From the NCBI GenBank assembly GCA_934597725.1, contig CAKTSK010000002.1:74514-138513 (forward strand): a stretch of 64,000 nucleotides of DNA, given 5' to 3'. Shown in pieces: positions 57,315-64,000 of this stretch (the first letter of the stretch is position 1; every line of letters begins with the position of its first letter). The notes below the pieces were generated by a model. That model was not told where the DNA came from, searched no databases, and saw only the letters and a program-made list of their open reading frames with translations. The stretch comes from an uncultured Eubacteriales bacterium. Lineage in GTDB: Bacteria > Bacillota > Clostridia > Oscillospirales > Oscillospiraceae. A program made the translations under genes and the position numbers.

Positions 57315-57374
57315 CAAAAAAACAGGCTTGCCTGCCGCCATAGTCGGGCGGCGCAGGCAAGCCTGTTTTGTTTC
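57315..57374 (-). terminator. Terminator of the hybrid kinase gene
   Basis: On the minus strand AAACAGGCTTGCCTGC pairs with GCAGGCAAGCCTGTTT, with an inner GCCGCC/GGCGGC-like part, followed by seven T. Confidence 0.92.
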
Positions 57375-57379
57375 TCTGG

Positions 57380-60355
57380 TCACAGCAGTTCCGTGATGGT
57401 CCGGCACAGCAGGTTCAGGTCCACGGGTTTGGACAGGTGGGCGTTCATGCCGGCGGCCAGGGCCTCCTGCACGTCCTCGGCAAAGGCGTCGGCCGTCATG
57501 GCGATGATCACGACCGTCTTGGCCTCGGGGTGGTCCAGGCTGCGGATGGCCCGGGTGGCCTCGTAGCCGTTCATCACGGGCATCTGGATGTCCATGAGGA
57601 TGGCGTCAAAGGTGCCCGGCTTGGCGTTGCGGAAGGTCTCCACCGCCTGTAAGCCGTTCTCTTGCAGCTGGAAGGTGGCCCCCCGCATTTTCAGCAGCTC
57701 GCACAGGATCTCGGCGTTGATGGCGTTGTCCTCCACCAGCAGGAAGTGGTGGCCGCGCAGGTCGCCGGTGCTGGGGTCCGCCTTCTGGCTGGCGGCGGTC
57801 CGCTCCTGGGGGGAGGAGGGGACAAATTCCAGCTCCACCCGGAAGGTGGTCCCCTCGTTCCGGCGGCTCTGCACCTGGATGGTGCCGCCCATGAGGTCCA
57901 CCAGCCCCTTGGTGATGCTCAGACCCAGGCCGGTCCCCTCCACCTGATGCACCGTTTCGCTGCGCAGAAACGGCTCAAAGAGGTGTTCCAGAAATTCCTC
58001 GCTCATGCCCACGCCCGTGTCCTGGACGGTGAAGCGGTAGCGGTAACAGGCCGGATCAATGGCGGGGATCTCCTCCACGGCAAAGCGCACCGCGCCCCCT
58101 TCCAGGGTGAACTTGAAGGCGTTGCCCAGCAGGTTGAGCAGGATCTGCTTGATCCGCAGGGCATCCCCCAGGAAGCAGGGGTGGGCGAAGGGCCCGGCCT
58201 CGATGCGGAAGGTCAGGCCGGCGGTCTTGGCCTGGGAGCCCAGGATGGAGGCAATGTTGTCCACCAGCTCCTCCATGTGGATGGGGCTGCTGGCCAGCTG
58301 GATCTTGGACTGCTCGATCTTGCTCATGTCCAGGATGTCGTTGATGAGGCTGAGCAGGTGCTGGGAGGCGGTGGAGATCTTACGCAGGTAATCCTGCACC
58401 TTCTCCCGGTCGTCCAGGTTGGCCTTTTCCGCTTCGGCCAGGGCCCGCTCCAGGGCGTACTGGGTCTTGCGCTCGGCGGCAAGCACTTCGGTCATGTCGG
58501 TGCGGACAAAGCAGGCCCGGCCCAGCCGCAGGTCGATGGCCGAGACCATCATGCGCTTGGTCCGCACGCTGCCGCTGCCGTCCCGGATGGCATAGGTGAG
58601 GAAGTAGCTGCTCTGCTCCTGGAGCCGGCGGCGCACCTGGGGAGTGTCCAGCATGGACAGCACCTGCTCCTTCTCCGCCTCGGTGACCAGCATCTCCGCC
58701 AGCCGGTGGGCCCGCTGGGAGGAGCAGCCGGAGGTCTCCGTCAGATATTCGTCGCCGCCGACGACGATCTCATAGTGGTCGTGGACCAGATCGATGTCTG
58801 CCACCAGATCATAGTTGATGGAGGTCAGGTGGAGGAGGATCTTGTCCCGGATGGTCTCCTCGGTGATGTCTGTGACGGTGAGGATGCCGGTAATGTCCCC
58901 GGTGTCTGGGGTCTCCACCAGGTTCACCTTAAACTGGACGTACCGCCCCGGCCGGCCCGGGGACAGGGTCAGGTAACAGGGCAGGATCAGCTCCGTGATC
59001 CCCTGCCGGTAGGCCCGGTCGGCGGGTTCGTTCAGGTAGCGGTCGTAGAACTGCCGGCGCTCCTCCCGGTCGGGGATGAGGGTGCCCAGGCCGGTGAAGA
59101 AGCCCTCGCGGTCGGCGCCGAAGCGCTGGAGCAGGCCGGAGTTGGTGTGGTCCACGATCTCCAGGATCTTGTTCTGGGTGACGTTGCAGTGGCCCAGAAT
59201 CAGGGTGTTGGGGTCGGTGACCAGATAGTGCTGGAAGATCTTCTCCTTGTAGTGGCGGCGCTGCTGTTCCTGGCGCTGCTTCTCGGCGGTGATGTCGTGG
59301 TAGTCGGCATAGATCATGGTCTCCCCGTCATCGACCCGCAGCACGGAGAAGCAGGTGCTGACCCAGATGTCCCCACCCGCCCCGCTGTGCAGGCGGTATT
59401 GCAGCTCTGTCCGCACCCGGTCCTCCTGGATGCAGCTGGTCAAAGCCTCCCACACCCGGTCCCGGTCGTCGGGGTGGACGCCGCACAGGGCGTCGTCCCG
59501 ATACAGGTCCCAGACCTCCTCCATGGACATGCTCAGCATCTGGGCCAGCCCGTTGGAGAGGTATTCCGGGTAAAGGCCGCCGTCCGCCGTCCAGCGGACC
59601 ACGGCCACGCCGCCGGGCAGGTTTTGCAGCACCGTCTGGAAATACTGTTCCAGGCGCGCCTTTTCCCGCTGGGAGCGGGCCTTTTCCGTGTCATCCCGGA
59701 CGTACTTGACATAGGCCGGGGTCCCGTTCCAGTCGATCTCCCGGAATTTGGTGGTATAGTACCGCCCTTGCGCCTGGTAGCAGATCTCGTGGGGGCTTCC
59801 GTCCGGCGGGCGGGAGGTGAGGGTGCAGTGGGTGCAGGGGGCGTTTTCTCCGCACAGGATCTGGTAGCACTTTTCGTTCTTGCTCTGCTCGGTGACCCAA
59901 TAGGCTCTGGTCTGGTCGCTGCCGTAAAGCAGGTCATAGTTTTCCTTGTTGATCACATAGACGTGGTCCCGGGTCTCCCCGGCCATCCGCTGAAAGAGCT
60001 GGCTCTCCGGGGTCAGGCCGGACAGGAGCAGGCAATAGTCTCCTCCCTCGGCCCAGCCGTCCATCTGGCACCAGGTCTGTCCGCCGTCGGCCTGCTGCCG
60101 CAGGGGGAAATACACCTTGATGTCCTGCCGGTTCTCTCTGGCGTCGGCCAGGGCCTGGGCCACTCTGGGCCGGTCCTCGTCACACAGCAGGGTGAAAAGG
60201 TCGTCCTCCTCTCCCGCGCCCTCCCGGACCCCTGCCTCCAGCAGGCGGCAGAGATTGGGGGCGCAGTGGGTCAGGCGGAATCGGTCTCTCTCTGCTTCAT
60301 ACACGGCCAGACCGCCGTGGATGGCCTCTACAATTTTTTGCATTTGACGAACCAT
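57380..60355 (-). CDS. Hybrid histidine kinase lacking the H-box (PAS, HATPase, REC)
   Basis: The 991-residue cytosolic protein has several PAS-like domains, a helical linker, an HATPase with N-box NLLGNAFKFT, DTGVGMS and GTGLGLSI, and a receiver with DAILMDIQMPVMNG. In related proteins the linker AEAEKAN is followed by about 35 residues holding FLxxMSHDIRTPMNAIIGM and then by DDREKVQDYLRKI. Here AEAEKANL runs directly into DDREKVQDYLRKIS (near residue 645), so the phospho-accepting His is absent. The frame is intact. The protein cannot autophosphorylate in the normal way. ATG 60355 has GGGAGGA upstream; a promoter lies at 60453-60481. Confidence 0.92.
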   Translation of the reverse strand: MVRQMQKIVEAIHGGLAVYEAERDRFRLTHCAPNLCRLLEAGVREGAGEEDDLFTLLCDEDRPRVAQALADARENRQDIKVYFPLRQQADGGQTWCQMDGWAEGGDYCLLLSGLTPESQLFQRMAGETRDHVYVINKENYDLLYGSDQTRAYWVTEQSKNEKCYQILCGENAPCTHCTLTSRPPDGSPHEICYQAQGRYYTTKFREIDWNGTPAYVKYVRDDTEKARSQREKARLEQYFQTVLQNLPGGVAVVRWTADGGLYPEYLSNGLAQMLSMSMEEVWDLYRDDALCGVHPDDRDRVWEALTSCIQEDRVRTELQYRLHSGAGGDIWVSTCFSVLRVDDGETMIYADYHDITAEKQRQEQQRRHYKEKIFQHYLVTDPNTLILGHCNVTQNKILEIVDHTNSGLLQRFGADREGFFTGLGTLIPDREERRQFYDRYLNEPADRAYRQGITELILPCYLTLSPGRPGRYVQFKVNLVETPDTGDITGILTVTDITEETIRDKILLHLTSINYDLVADIDLVHDHYEIVVGGDEYLTETSGCSSQRAHRLAEMLVTEAEKEQVLSMLDTPQVRRRLQEQSSYFLTYAIRDGSGSVRTKRMMVSAIDLRLGRACFVRTDMTEVLAAERKTQYALERALAEAEKANLDDREKVQDYLRKISTASQHLLSLINDILDMSKIEQSKIQLASSPIHMEELVDNIASILGSQAKTAGLTFRIEAGPFAHPCFLGDALRIKQILLNLLGNAFKFTLEGGAVRFAVEEIPAIDPACYRYRFTVQDTGVGMSEEFLEHLFEPFLRSETVHQVEGTGLGLSITKGLVDLMGGTIQVQSRRNEGTTFRVELEFVPSSPQERTAASQKADPSTGDLRGHHFLLVEDNAINAEILCELLKMRGATFQLQENGLQAVETFRNAKPGTFDAILMDIQMPVMNGYEATRAIRSLDHPEAKTVVIIAMTADAFAEDVQEALAAGMNAHLSKPVDLNLLCRTITELL

Positions 60356-60452
60356 GTTCTGTCCTCCCGGTTCTGTTTTCCTCAGCACAAAACGCAACGT
60401 GCGGGCAGCCTGGGGTCAAATCGACTGAGGTCTTTGTCGTTTTTTAATTTTT

Positions 60453-60481
60453 AGTATAGCACAGCGGGGGATGCGCGGCAA
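60453..60481 (-). promoter_or_regulatory. Promoter of the hybrid kinase gene
   Basis: On the minus strand TTGCCG (60476-60481), a 17-nt spacer and TATACT (60453-60458). Confidence 0.65.
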
Positions 60482-60492
60482 TCCCCTGTCTC

Positions 60493-60981
60493 TCACGGCG
60501 CCCCTTCTTCCAGCGCAGCGCGGACGCAGTCGAAGGACCGCTGGTCGGCGCAGGAAAAAAGGACCACGGGGCCTCTGTGGGTCTTGCGCCAGCGCCGCAC
60601 GCTCTCCACCGCGATGCGGGCGGCTTTTTCCTTGGGGAAGCAGGCTTTTCCCGTGGCCAGAGGCGGAAACACGGTCTCCGGGAACCGGTGGGCCTGGGCA
60701 AGGTCCAGACAGGCTGCGTAGCACTGGGCCAGCAGGGCTTCCGGGTCGCGGCCGTACACCGGCTCGATCACATGGAGAACATAGGCGGCGCGCAGCCCAT
60801 ACCCCGGGGTGAGCCTGGCCTGCCCGATCTCCCAGCGTCCCAGCTTTTGGCGCGCTTCGGCGTTGCAATAGGTCAGGCCCTCATAGCGCAGTTTGGCGGG
60901 ATAGAAGTTGCTCAAAAAGTCATACAGCCCCCGAAAGCGGTCGATCGTTGGCGGGGGCGTTTTCGTCGTCTTCTGGCACAT
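60493..60981 (-). pseudogene. NADAR/macro-domain chimera, probably a deletion fusion of two genes
   Basis: Residues about 13-41 of this 162-residue product read FRGLYDFLSNFYPA...EGLTYCNAEA, the start of a NADAR (YbiA-like) domain. From residue about 44 it reads KLGRWEIGQARLTPGYGLRAAYVLHVIEPVYG, then ATGKACFPKEKAARIAVE, the C-terminal half of a macro domain. The NADAR C-terminal half and the macro N-terminal half (with the ADP-ribose-binding Asn-Ala-Ala/Gly-rich loop) are missing. Both families process ADP-ribose compounds, and such genes may have been neighbours. The frame is intact and a GGGAG-like ribosome binding site is present, but neither domain is complete. Confidence 0.75.
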
Positions 60982-61053
60982 GGGGGCTGCACTCCCTTCT
61001 GCTGAAAAAATCTCTGCGTGCCGGAGTTTTCTTTCCTCTGCTCAATTCGGCTC

Positions 61054-61112
61054 TTGACAAGAATTAAAATAGGTGCTACTATATCCTCAATAATGTGGGT
61101 GCTACTATATCC
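61054..61112 (+). promoter_or_regulatory. Promoter with a duplicated 15-nt sequence
   Basis: TTGACA (61054-61059), a 17-nt spacer and TACTAT (61077-61082). The 15-mer GGTGCTACTATATCC occurs at 61072-61086, covering the -10 box, and again at 61098-61112, a 26-nt period. This is a likely repressor site pair or a duplicated promoter element. Confidence 0.7.
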
Positions 61113-61162
61113 CCGTTCAAAAGTGAATGGCGGCACCCCAAGCTACAAGGAGGTTCTTTCTT

Positions 61163-61522
61163 ATGAGAATTTATTCCAACTACACCCCAGCCGAATATGA
61201 AGCCGTCGCTTCCCTGGCCGACGAGTTGGGCTTCAGCCTTTCTGCCTTTCAGCATTATTGCGTGATGCTCCACGCCAACCAAAAAGAGACCGCTATGACC
61301 ATGGATCATTTGCTCTCAACGATGCTGCATCATCTGGACCTGAAAAAAAGCGGCGATACCTTCATCGTATCCTCCTTGCTGCCCGAGGAATGGCCCAGCT
61401 TATCCAGAAGCGAGAAGATGACCTTGGCCAAGCAGCTTTCCCGCCATATCAAGGAAAACGACAGCAAATACGTTCCATACAGAGTGGCCCAGGGAAAGAC
61501 CACCATTTACAAAAAACTTTGA
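61163..61522 (+). CDS. 119-residue protein, possibly DUF1413-like
   Basis: The N-terminal half is helical (YTPAEYEAVASLADELGFSL) and includes a histidine-containing helix MDHLLSTMLHHLDL. The second half reads GDTFIVSSLLPEEWPSLSRSEKMTLAKQLSRHI, which resembles the W-x-x-L-x-x-x-x-K-x-x-L-A/G pattern of DUF1413 proteins. AAGGAGG lies 8 nt before ATG 61163. Composition is lower in GC than surrounding core genes. It may be a DNA-associated or antitoxin-like protein; this is unproved. A PPP phosphatase gene follows after 67 nt. Confidence 0.6.
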   Translation: MRIYSNYTPAEYEAVASLADELGFSLSAFQHYCVMLHANQKETAMTMDHLLSTMLHHLDLKKSGDTFIVSSLLPEEWPSLSRSEKMTLAKQLSRHIKENDSKYVPYRVAQGKTTIYKKL

Positions 61523-61589
61523 GGAACGCAGTCTGGTCAGAAGATCGTTTCTCACGGCGATCCCCATCCCCTGAAAGGAGAGAAGCCCC

Positions 61590-62309
61590 ATGCTCTATGT
61601 GATCAGCGACATCCACGGACACTATGACAAGTACTTGGAGATCCTGCAAAAAATCGAATTCTCCGCAGATGACACCCTCTACGTCCTGGGCGACGTGATC
61701 GACCGCGGCCCGGAGGGCTGCCGTATCCTCCAAGACATGATGGACCGTTCAAATGTGGTGCCCATTCTGGGCAATCACGAGTTCACCGCCGCTGTCTGCC
61801 TGCCCTGGCTGATGGAAGAGGTCACGGACCTGAGCCTTGCCTCTTTGAGTGAGACGCAAATTGCGGCACTCAGCGAATGGATCTGTAATGGCGGCGGCCC
61901 TACGCTCCGGGCCTTGAAGCAGCTCTCCCAGGCGGAGCGGGAAGATCTGCTCGAATATCTCCAGGACATGGACCTTTACGCCGAGGTAACGGCGGGCGGG
62001 CGACGGTTTCTTTTGGTACACGCCGGGCTGGATCAGTTTTCCCGCGAAAAACCGCTGGAGGACTACGAGCTTCAGGACTTCCTGTTCTGCCGCCCTGATT
62101 GGAATACTGCGTTCTATGAGGACCGCTATCTGGTCTATGGCCACACGCCTACCCGGCTGCTCCTCCAGCAGGCCGGTGAACCGCCGGAGGATAGGATCAT
62201 TCTGCGCGGGACCCAGATCGCGTTGGACTGCGGCGCTGCTTTTGGGGGGCGGCTGGGCTGTCTTTGTCTGGATACGCTGGAGGAATTTTATGTGTCCATA
62301 GAACCCTAA
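61590..62309 (+). CDS. PPP-family serine/threonine-type phosphatase
   Basis: The 239-residue metallophosphoesterase has all PPP motifs: SDIHGHYDKY, YVLGDVIDRGPEG, ILGNHEF, LVHAGL and YGHTPT. The bacterial PPP group includes phosphoprotein phosphatases and Ap4A hydrolases of the ApaH/PrpA type; length suits PrpA. AAAGGAG precedes ATG 61590. It follows the 119-residue protein and likely shares its transcript. Confidence 0.93.
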   Translation: MLYVISDIHGHYDKYLEILQKIEFSADDTLYVLGDVIDRGPEGCRILQDMMDRSNVVPILGNHEFTAAVCLPWLMEEVTDLSLASLSETQIAALSEWICNGGGPTLRALKQLSQAEREDLLEYLQDMDLYAEVTAGGRRFLLVHAGLDQFSREKPLEDYELQDFLFCRPDWNTAFYEDRYLVYGHTPTRLLLQQAGEPPEDRIILRGTQIALDCGAAFGGRLGCLCLDTLEEFYVSIEP

Positions 62310-62379
62310 AAACGATGGTTTGGTCTGCGGACAACCTGGGTACAAAAGGTCTTTGTGCTCCCTCTCAGGCACAGGTTGT

Positions 62380-62421
62380 CAAAACCCCTGATTTTCTGCA
62401 AGGAAATCAGGGGTTTTGTCT
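62380..62421. terminator. Bidirectional terminator
   Basis: CAAAACCCCTGATTT pairs with AAATCAGGGGTTTTG, with T's or A's on both sides; convergent genes. Confidence 0.92.
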
Positions 62422-62436
62422 GTTTGAAACCGGGCT

Positions 62437-63297
62437 TTACGGCAGATGCTGCTGGGCGGCGTCCTCCAAAAACAGCCCCACTTGCAGGCGGCCTGCTGCC
62501 GTGTCGAGGACCACGCCGATCCCGTTCTCCTGGCTGTCCACAGACCGGGAGAGGACCGGCGGACGGATGTCGCAGGGCAGGCCCCGCTTCACCAGGGCCG
62601 TGGCGCCGTTGCCGCAGGCGATGTTGGTCACTTCGCACAGGGCTGATTCCACCAGTTCGTCCACTTGGTCCAGCGTCATCATCGTCATTGCCTCCACCAG
62701 GCGCAGGGCCAGCTCCTCGGAAAAGCCAAAGATGGCCGCCCCGTTCACCTGGCCCACCAGGCCGATCCGCACAAAAATATCGCCTTGGGGGACATAGGAC
62801 TGGCTTTCCTGGATCGGGAGCTCCGGCGAAACTCCTGCCATGGCTTCCAGGACCTCCAGGGCGCTGTGGGCAAAGAGCTCCACGCACTGGCGGAAGCGCC
62901 CTTCTTCCTGCACCGCGCCGGTCACGCTTTTCTGGTCGGTGTCCACCACATGATAGATCAGCCACGCAGTCACCGTGCCGGCCAGATCCTTCATGGTCTT
63001 CTCATCAAAGCCATTCTCTTTTAACCGCCGCCCATAGTTCTCCACCGTCTCGGTAAAGGCCTGGTGCTCCGCCTGATGGGCTGCCAGGTCCCTGGCGTGC
63101 AGGGAGGCAAGATAGGCCTCCTCATCTCGAAAATGTTCGATCACATAGTCCTGCAAAAAGCCTACGGCTTTTTCATAGTCCGCTGCCGTGGCGCCTTCCT
63201 CGACCGCGTTCACCAGTTCCTCTGTCATGTCAAACAGCTCTCTGTGCTGCTGGTCGATCTGTTCCACGCCGAGACGATAGCTGTCCTTCCACATCAT
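62437..63297 (-). CDS. Bacteriohemerythrin fused to a CheX-like domain
   Basis: The 286-residue protein has an N-terminal hemerythrin fold with the diiron ligands in DQQHRELFD, EHFRDEEAYL, AAHQAEHQAF and WLIYHVVDTD (residues about 15-125). A C-terminal CheX/CheC-like domain has the typical E-x2-N in ESALCEVTNIACGNG. Hemerythrin binds oxygen or senses redox, and CheX removes phosphate from CheY-type receivers. An oxygen-responsive phosphatase acting on a receiver is a reasonable inference. ATG 63297 has GGAAGG upstream. Confidence 0.88.
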   Translation of the reverse strand: MMWKDSYRLGVEQIDQQHRELFDMTEELVNAVEEGATAADYEKAVGFLQDYVIEHFRDEEAYLASLHARDLAAHQAEHQAFTETVENYGRRLKENGFDEKTMKDLAGTVTAWLIYHVVDTDQKSVTGAVQEEGRFRQCVELFAHSALEVLEAMAGVSPELPIQESQSYVPQGDIFVRIGLVGQVNGAAIFGFSEELALRLVEAMTMMTLDQVDELVESALCEVTNIACGNGATALVKRGLPCDIRPPVLSRSVDSQENGIGVVLDTAAGRLQVGLFLEDAAQQHLP

Positions 63298-63359
63298 CGT
63301 GCTTCCTTCCTTTCTGCCTCTTTTGTGAGTGTTCCCCTGCAATTCTTTGTGTTTGTACA

Positions 63360-63397
63360 ACAAAAAAACCTCGAAAACCGAAGTTCTCGAGGTTTTT
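63360..63397 (-). terminator. Terminator of the rRNA/tRNA operon
   Basis: On the minus strand AAAAACCTCGAGAAC pairs with GTTTTCGAGGTTTTT across TTCG, followed by T's. It directly follows tRNA-Thr. Confidence 0.93.
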
Positions 63398-63473
<76 letters not shown>

Positions 63474-63528
63474 AGATGGGTGGGGTGTCACTCCCCAACC
63501 GTAGGGCCAATAAAGAAGCCTAAAAAAG

Positions 63529-63605
<77 letters not shown>

Positions 63606-63609
63606 ATGA

Positions 63610-63685
63610 TGGCAGGGGCAGAAGGACTTGAACCCTCGGCACGCGGTTTTGGAGACCGCTGCTCTACCAACTGAGCTATACCCCT
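63610..63685 (-). tRNA. tRNA-Trp (anticodon CCA)
   Basis: Acceptor AGGGGTA/TGCCCCT, anticodon loop CTCCAAA in GCGGTCTCCAAAACCGC, encoded CCA. Confidence 0.95.
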
Positions 63686-63688
63686 ATA

Positions 63689-63765
63689 TGGTGGGCCTTC
63701 ACGGACTCGAACCGTGGCCCGACCGGTTATGAGCCGGTTGCTCTAACCAACTGAGCTAAAGGCCC
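63689..63765 (-). tRNA. tRNA with CAT anticodon, probably tRNA-Ile2
   Basis: Acceptor GGGCCTT/AAGGCCC, anticodon stem-loop CCGGCTCATAACCGG, encoded CCA. The loop CTCATAA and body GGxCCTTTAGCTCAGTTGG resemble Bacillus tRNA-Ile2 (lysidine-modified), not the elongator Met form with TTCATAC. Elongator Met remains possible. Confidence 0.85.
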
Positions 63766-63820
63766 ATTTCCGGTTTCCATAGGCTTTATGCAAACCTGGT
63801 CTTCCAGGAGATTGGTAAAG

Positions 63821-63896
63821 TGGCGCCCCCTGTAGGACTCGAACCTACGACACCGCGGTTAACAGCCGCGTGCTCTACCGACTGAGCTAAGGAGGC
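63821..63896 (-). tRNA. tRNA-Asn (anticodon GTT)
   Basis: Acceptor GCCTCCT/AGGGGGC, anticodon loop CTGTTAA in GCGGCTGTTAACCGC, encoded CCA. It is the first tRNA after 5S rRNA. Confidence 0.95.
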
Positions 63897-63923
63897 ATAT
63901 TGGAGGAGTAAACTCCTCCAGGA

Positions 63924-64000
63924 GTGTTGGCGTTACCTATTTTCCCGGTTCGTCTCCAAACAAGTATCTTCGGCGCAAGTGAGCTTAACTTCCGTGTTCG
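63924..64000 (-). rRNA. rrf: 5S ribosomal RNA, 3' part
   Basis: The minus strand reads CGAACACGGAAGTTAAGCTC, then GCGCCGAAGATACT and GGGAAAATAGGTAACGCC, the conserved core and 3' end of 5S rRNA. The 5' part lies beyond the window. Together with the five tRNAs it marks the distal end of an rRNA operon read leftwards. A hairpin TGGAGGAG-TAAA-CTCCTCCA (63901-63920) separates it from tRNA-Asn. Confidence 0.93.

Noticed and set aside
57662..60454. A 930-codon plus-strand open frame opposite the hybrid kinase
   Set aside because: No domain pattern; it follows from the GC-rich third codon positions of the kinase gene.

Overview
The window is a high-GC Firmicute chromosome segment. The gene content fits a gut member of the Oscillospiraceae/Ruminococcaceae (Clostridium cluster IV). 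The evidence is a SCIFF ranthipeptide locus, an NADP-type glutamate dehydrogenase, DUF2325/DUF3793 proteins, an SLH-domain surface protein, an EFR1-type ferredoxin-flavodoxin, several one-piece hybrid histidine kinases, BlaI/BlaR1 and good Shine-Dalgarno sites. The assignment below class level is inference. Most of the window is core chromosome; no prophage, complete insertion sequence or CRISPR array is visible. Genes are tightly packed, usually in short operons with 4-10 nt overlaps, closed by strong intrinsic terminators. Many promoters have a TTGACA-like or TTGCAA -35 box, a 17 nt spacer and a TATAAT-like -10 box.

Layout. 1-7 kb: end of a DUF2325 gene, DUF3793, lgt, small DUF proteins, a CAT-like acetyltransferase that has lost its catalytic histidine, a rhodanese-like protein without its cysteine, and a GntR/ABC exporter operon. 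7-18.6 kb: tRNA-Arg, the ruvX-udp-DUF1847 operon, tRNA-Pro, typA, a zinc-ribbon/RCC1 seven-bladed propeller, an SLH-anchored lysozyme-like protein, rpsO, pnp, a QueG-like protein and crcB. 18.7-30 kb: a large hybrid kinase, a ferredoxin-flavodoxin, a MoxR ATPase/VWA pair, an HD hydrolase, a DEAD-box helicase with a metallophosphoesterase, and azlCD. 30-36 kb: mnmG, MBL, mnmA, MBL, then carbonic anhydrase. 36-46.4 kb: an SDR plus NTF2-like pair, a candidate small RNA or leader, pdxY, a HAD phosphatase, an RlmI-like methyltransferase, an aldolase, an FAH hydrolase, gdhA and an ECF S-component. 46.5-53.6 kb: a PLP decarboxylase behind a cluster of repeated operator-like sites, a flavodoxin reductase, a lipoprotein, a papain-like membrane protein and the SCIFF precursor/maturase locus. 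53.8-64 kb: a lower-GC AAA+ ATPase, blaR1/blaI, a hybrid kinase lacking its H-box, a NADAR/macro chimera, a PPP phosphatase, a hemerythrin-CheX fusion, and the distal end of an rRNA operon (5S plus five tRNAs).

The main oddities are these. A roughly 175-nt, four-hairpin repeat occurs directly after the stop codons of two unrelated genes (about 23.9-24.07 kb and 29.96-30.13 kb). Its stems differ in sequence but remain paired, so it looks selected for structure; a third, diverged relative may lie at 25.86-26.06 kb. Two proteins carry clean in-frame internal losses: the hybrid kinase at 57.4-60.4 kb and the NADAR-macro chimera at 60.5-61.0 kb. The SCIFF precursor has a consensus promoter embedded in the end of the preceding gene and an attenuator-like hairpin before its maturase. 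A well-formed promoter at 37.94 kb and a strong terminator at 38.12-38.16 kb bracket about 190 nt without a gene.
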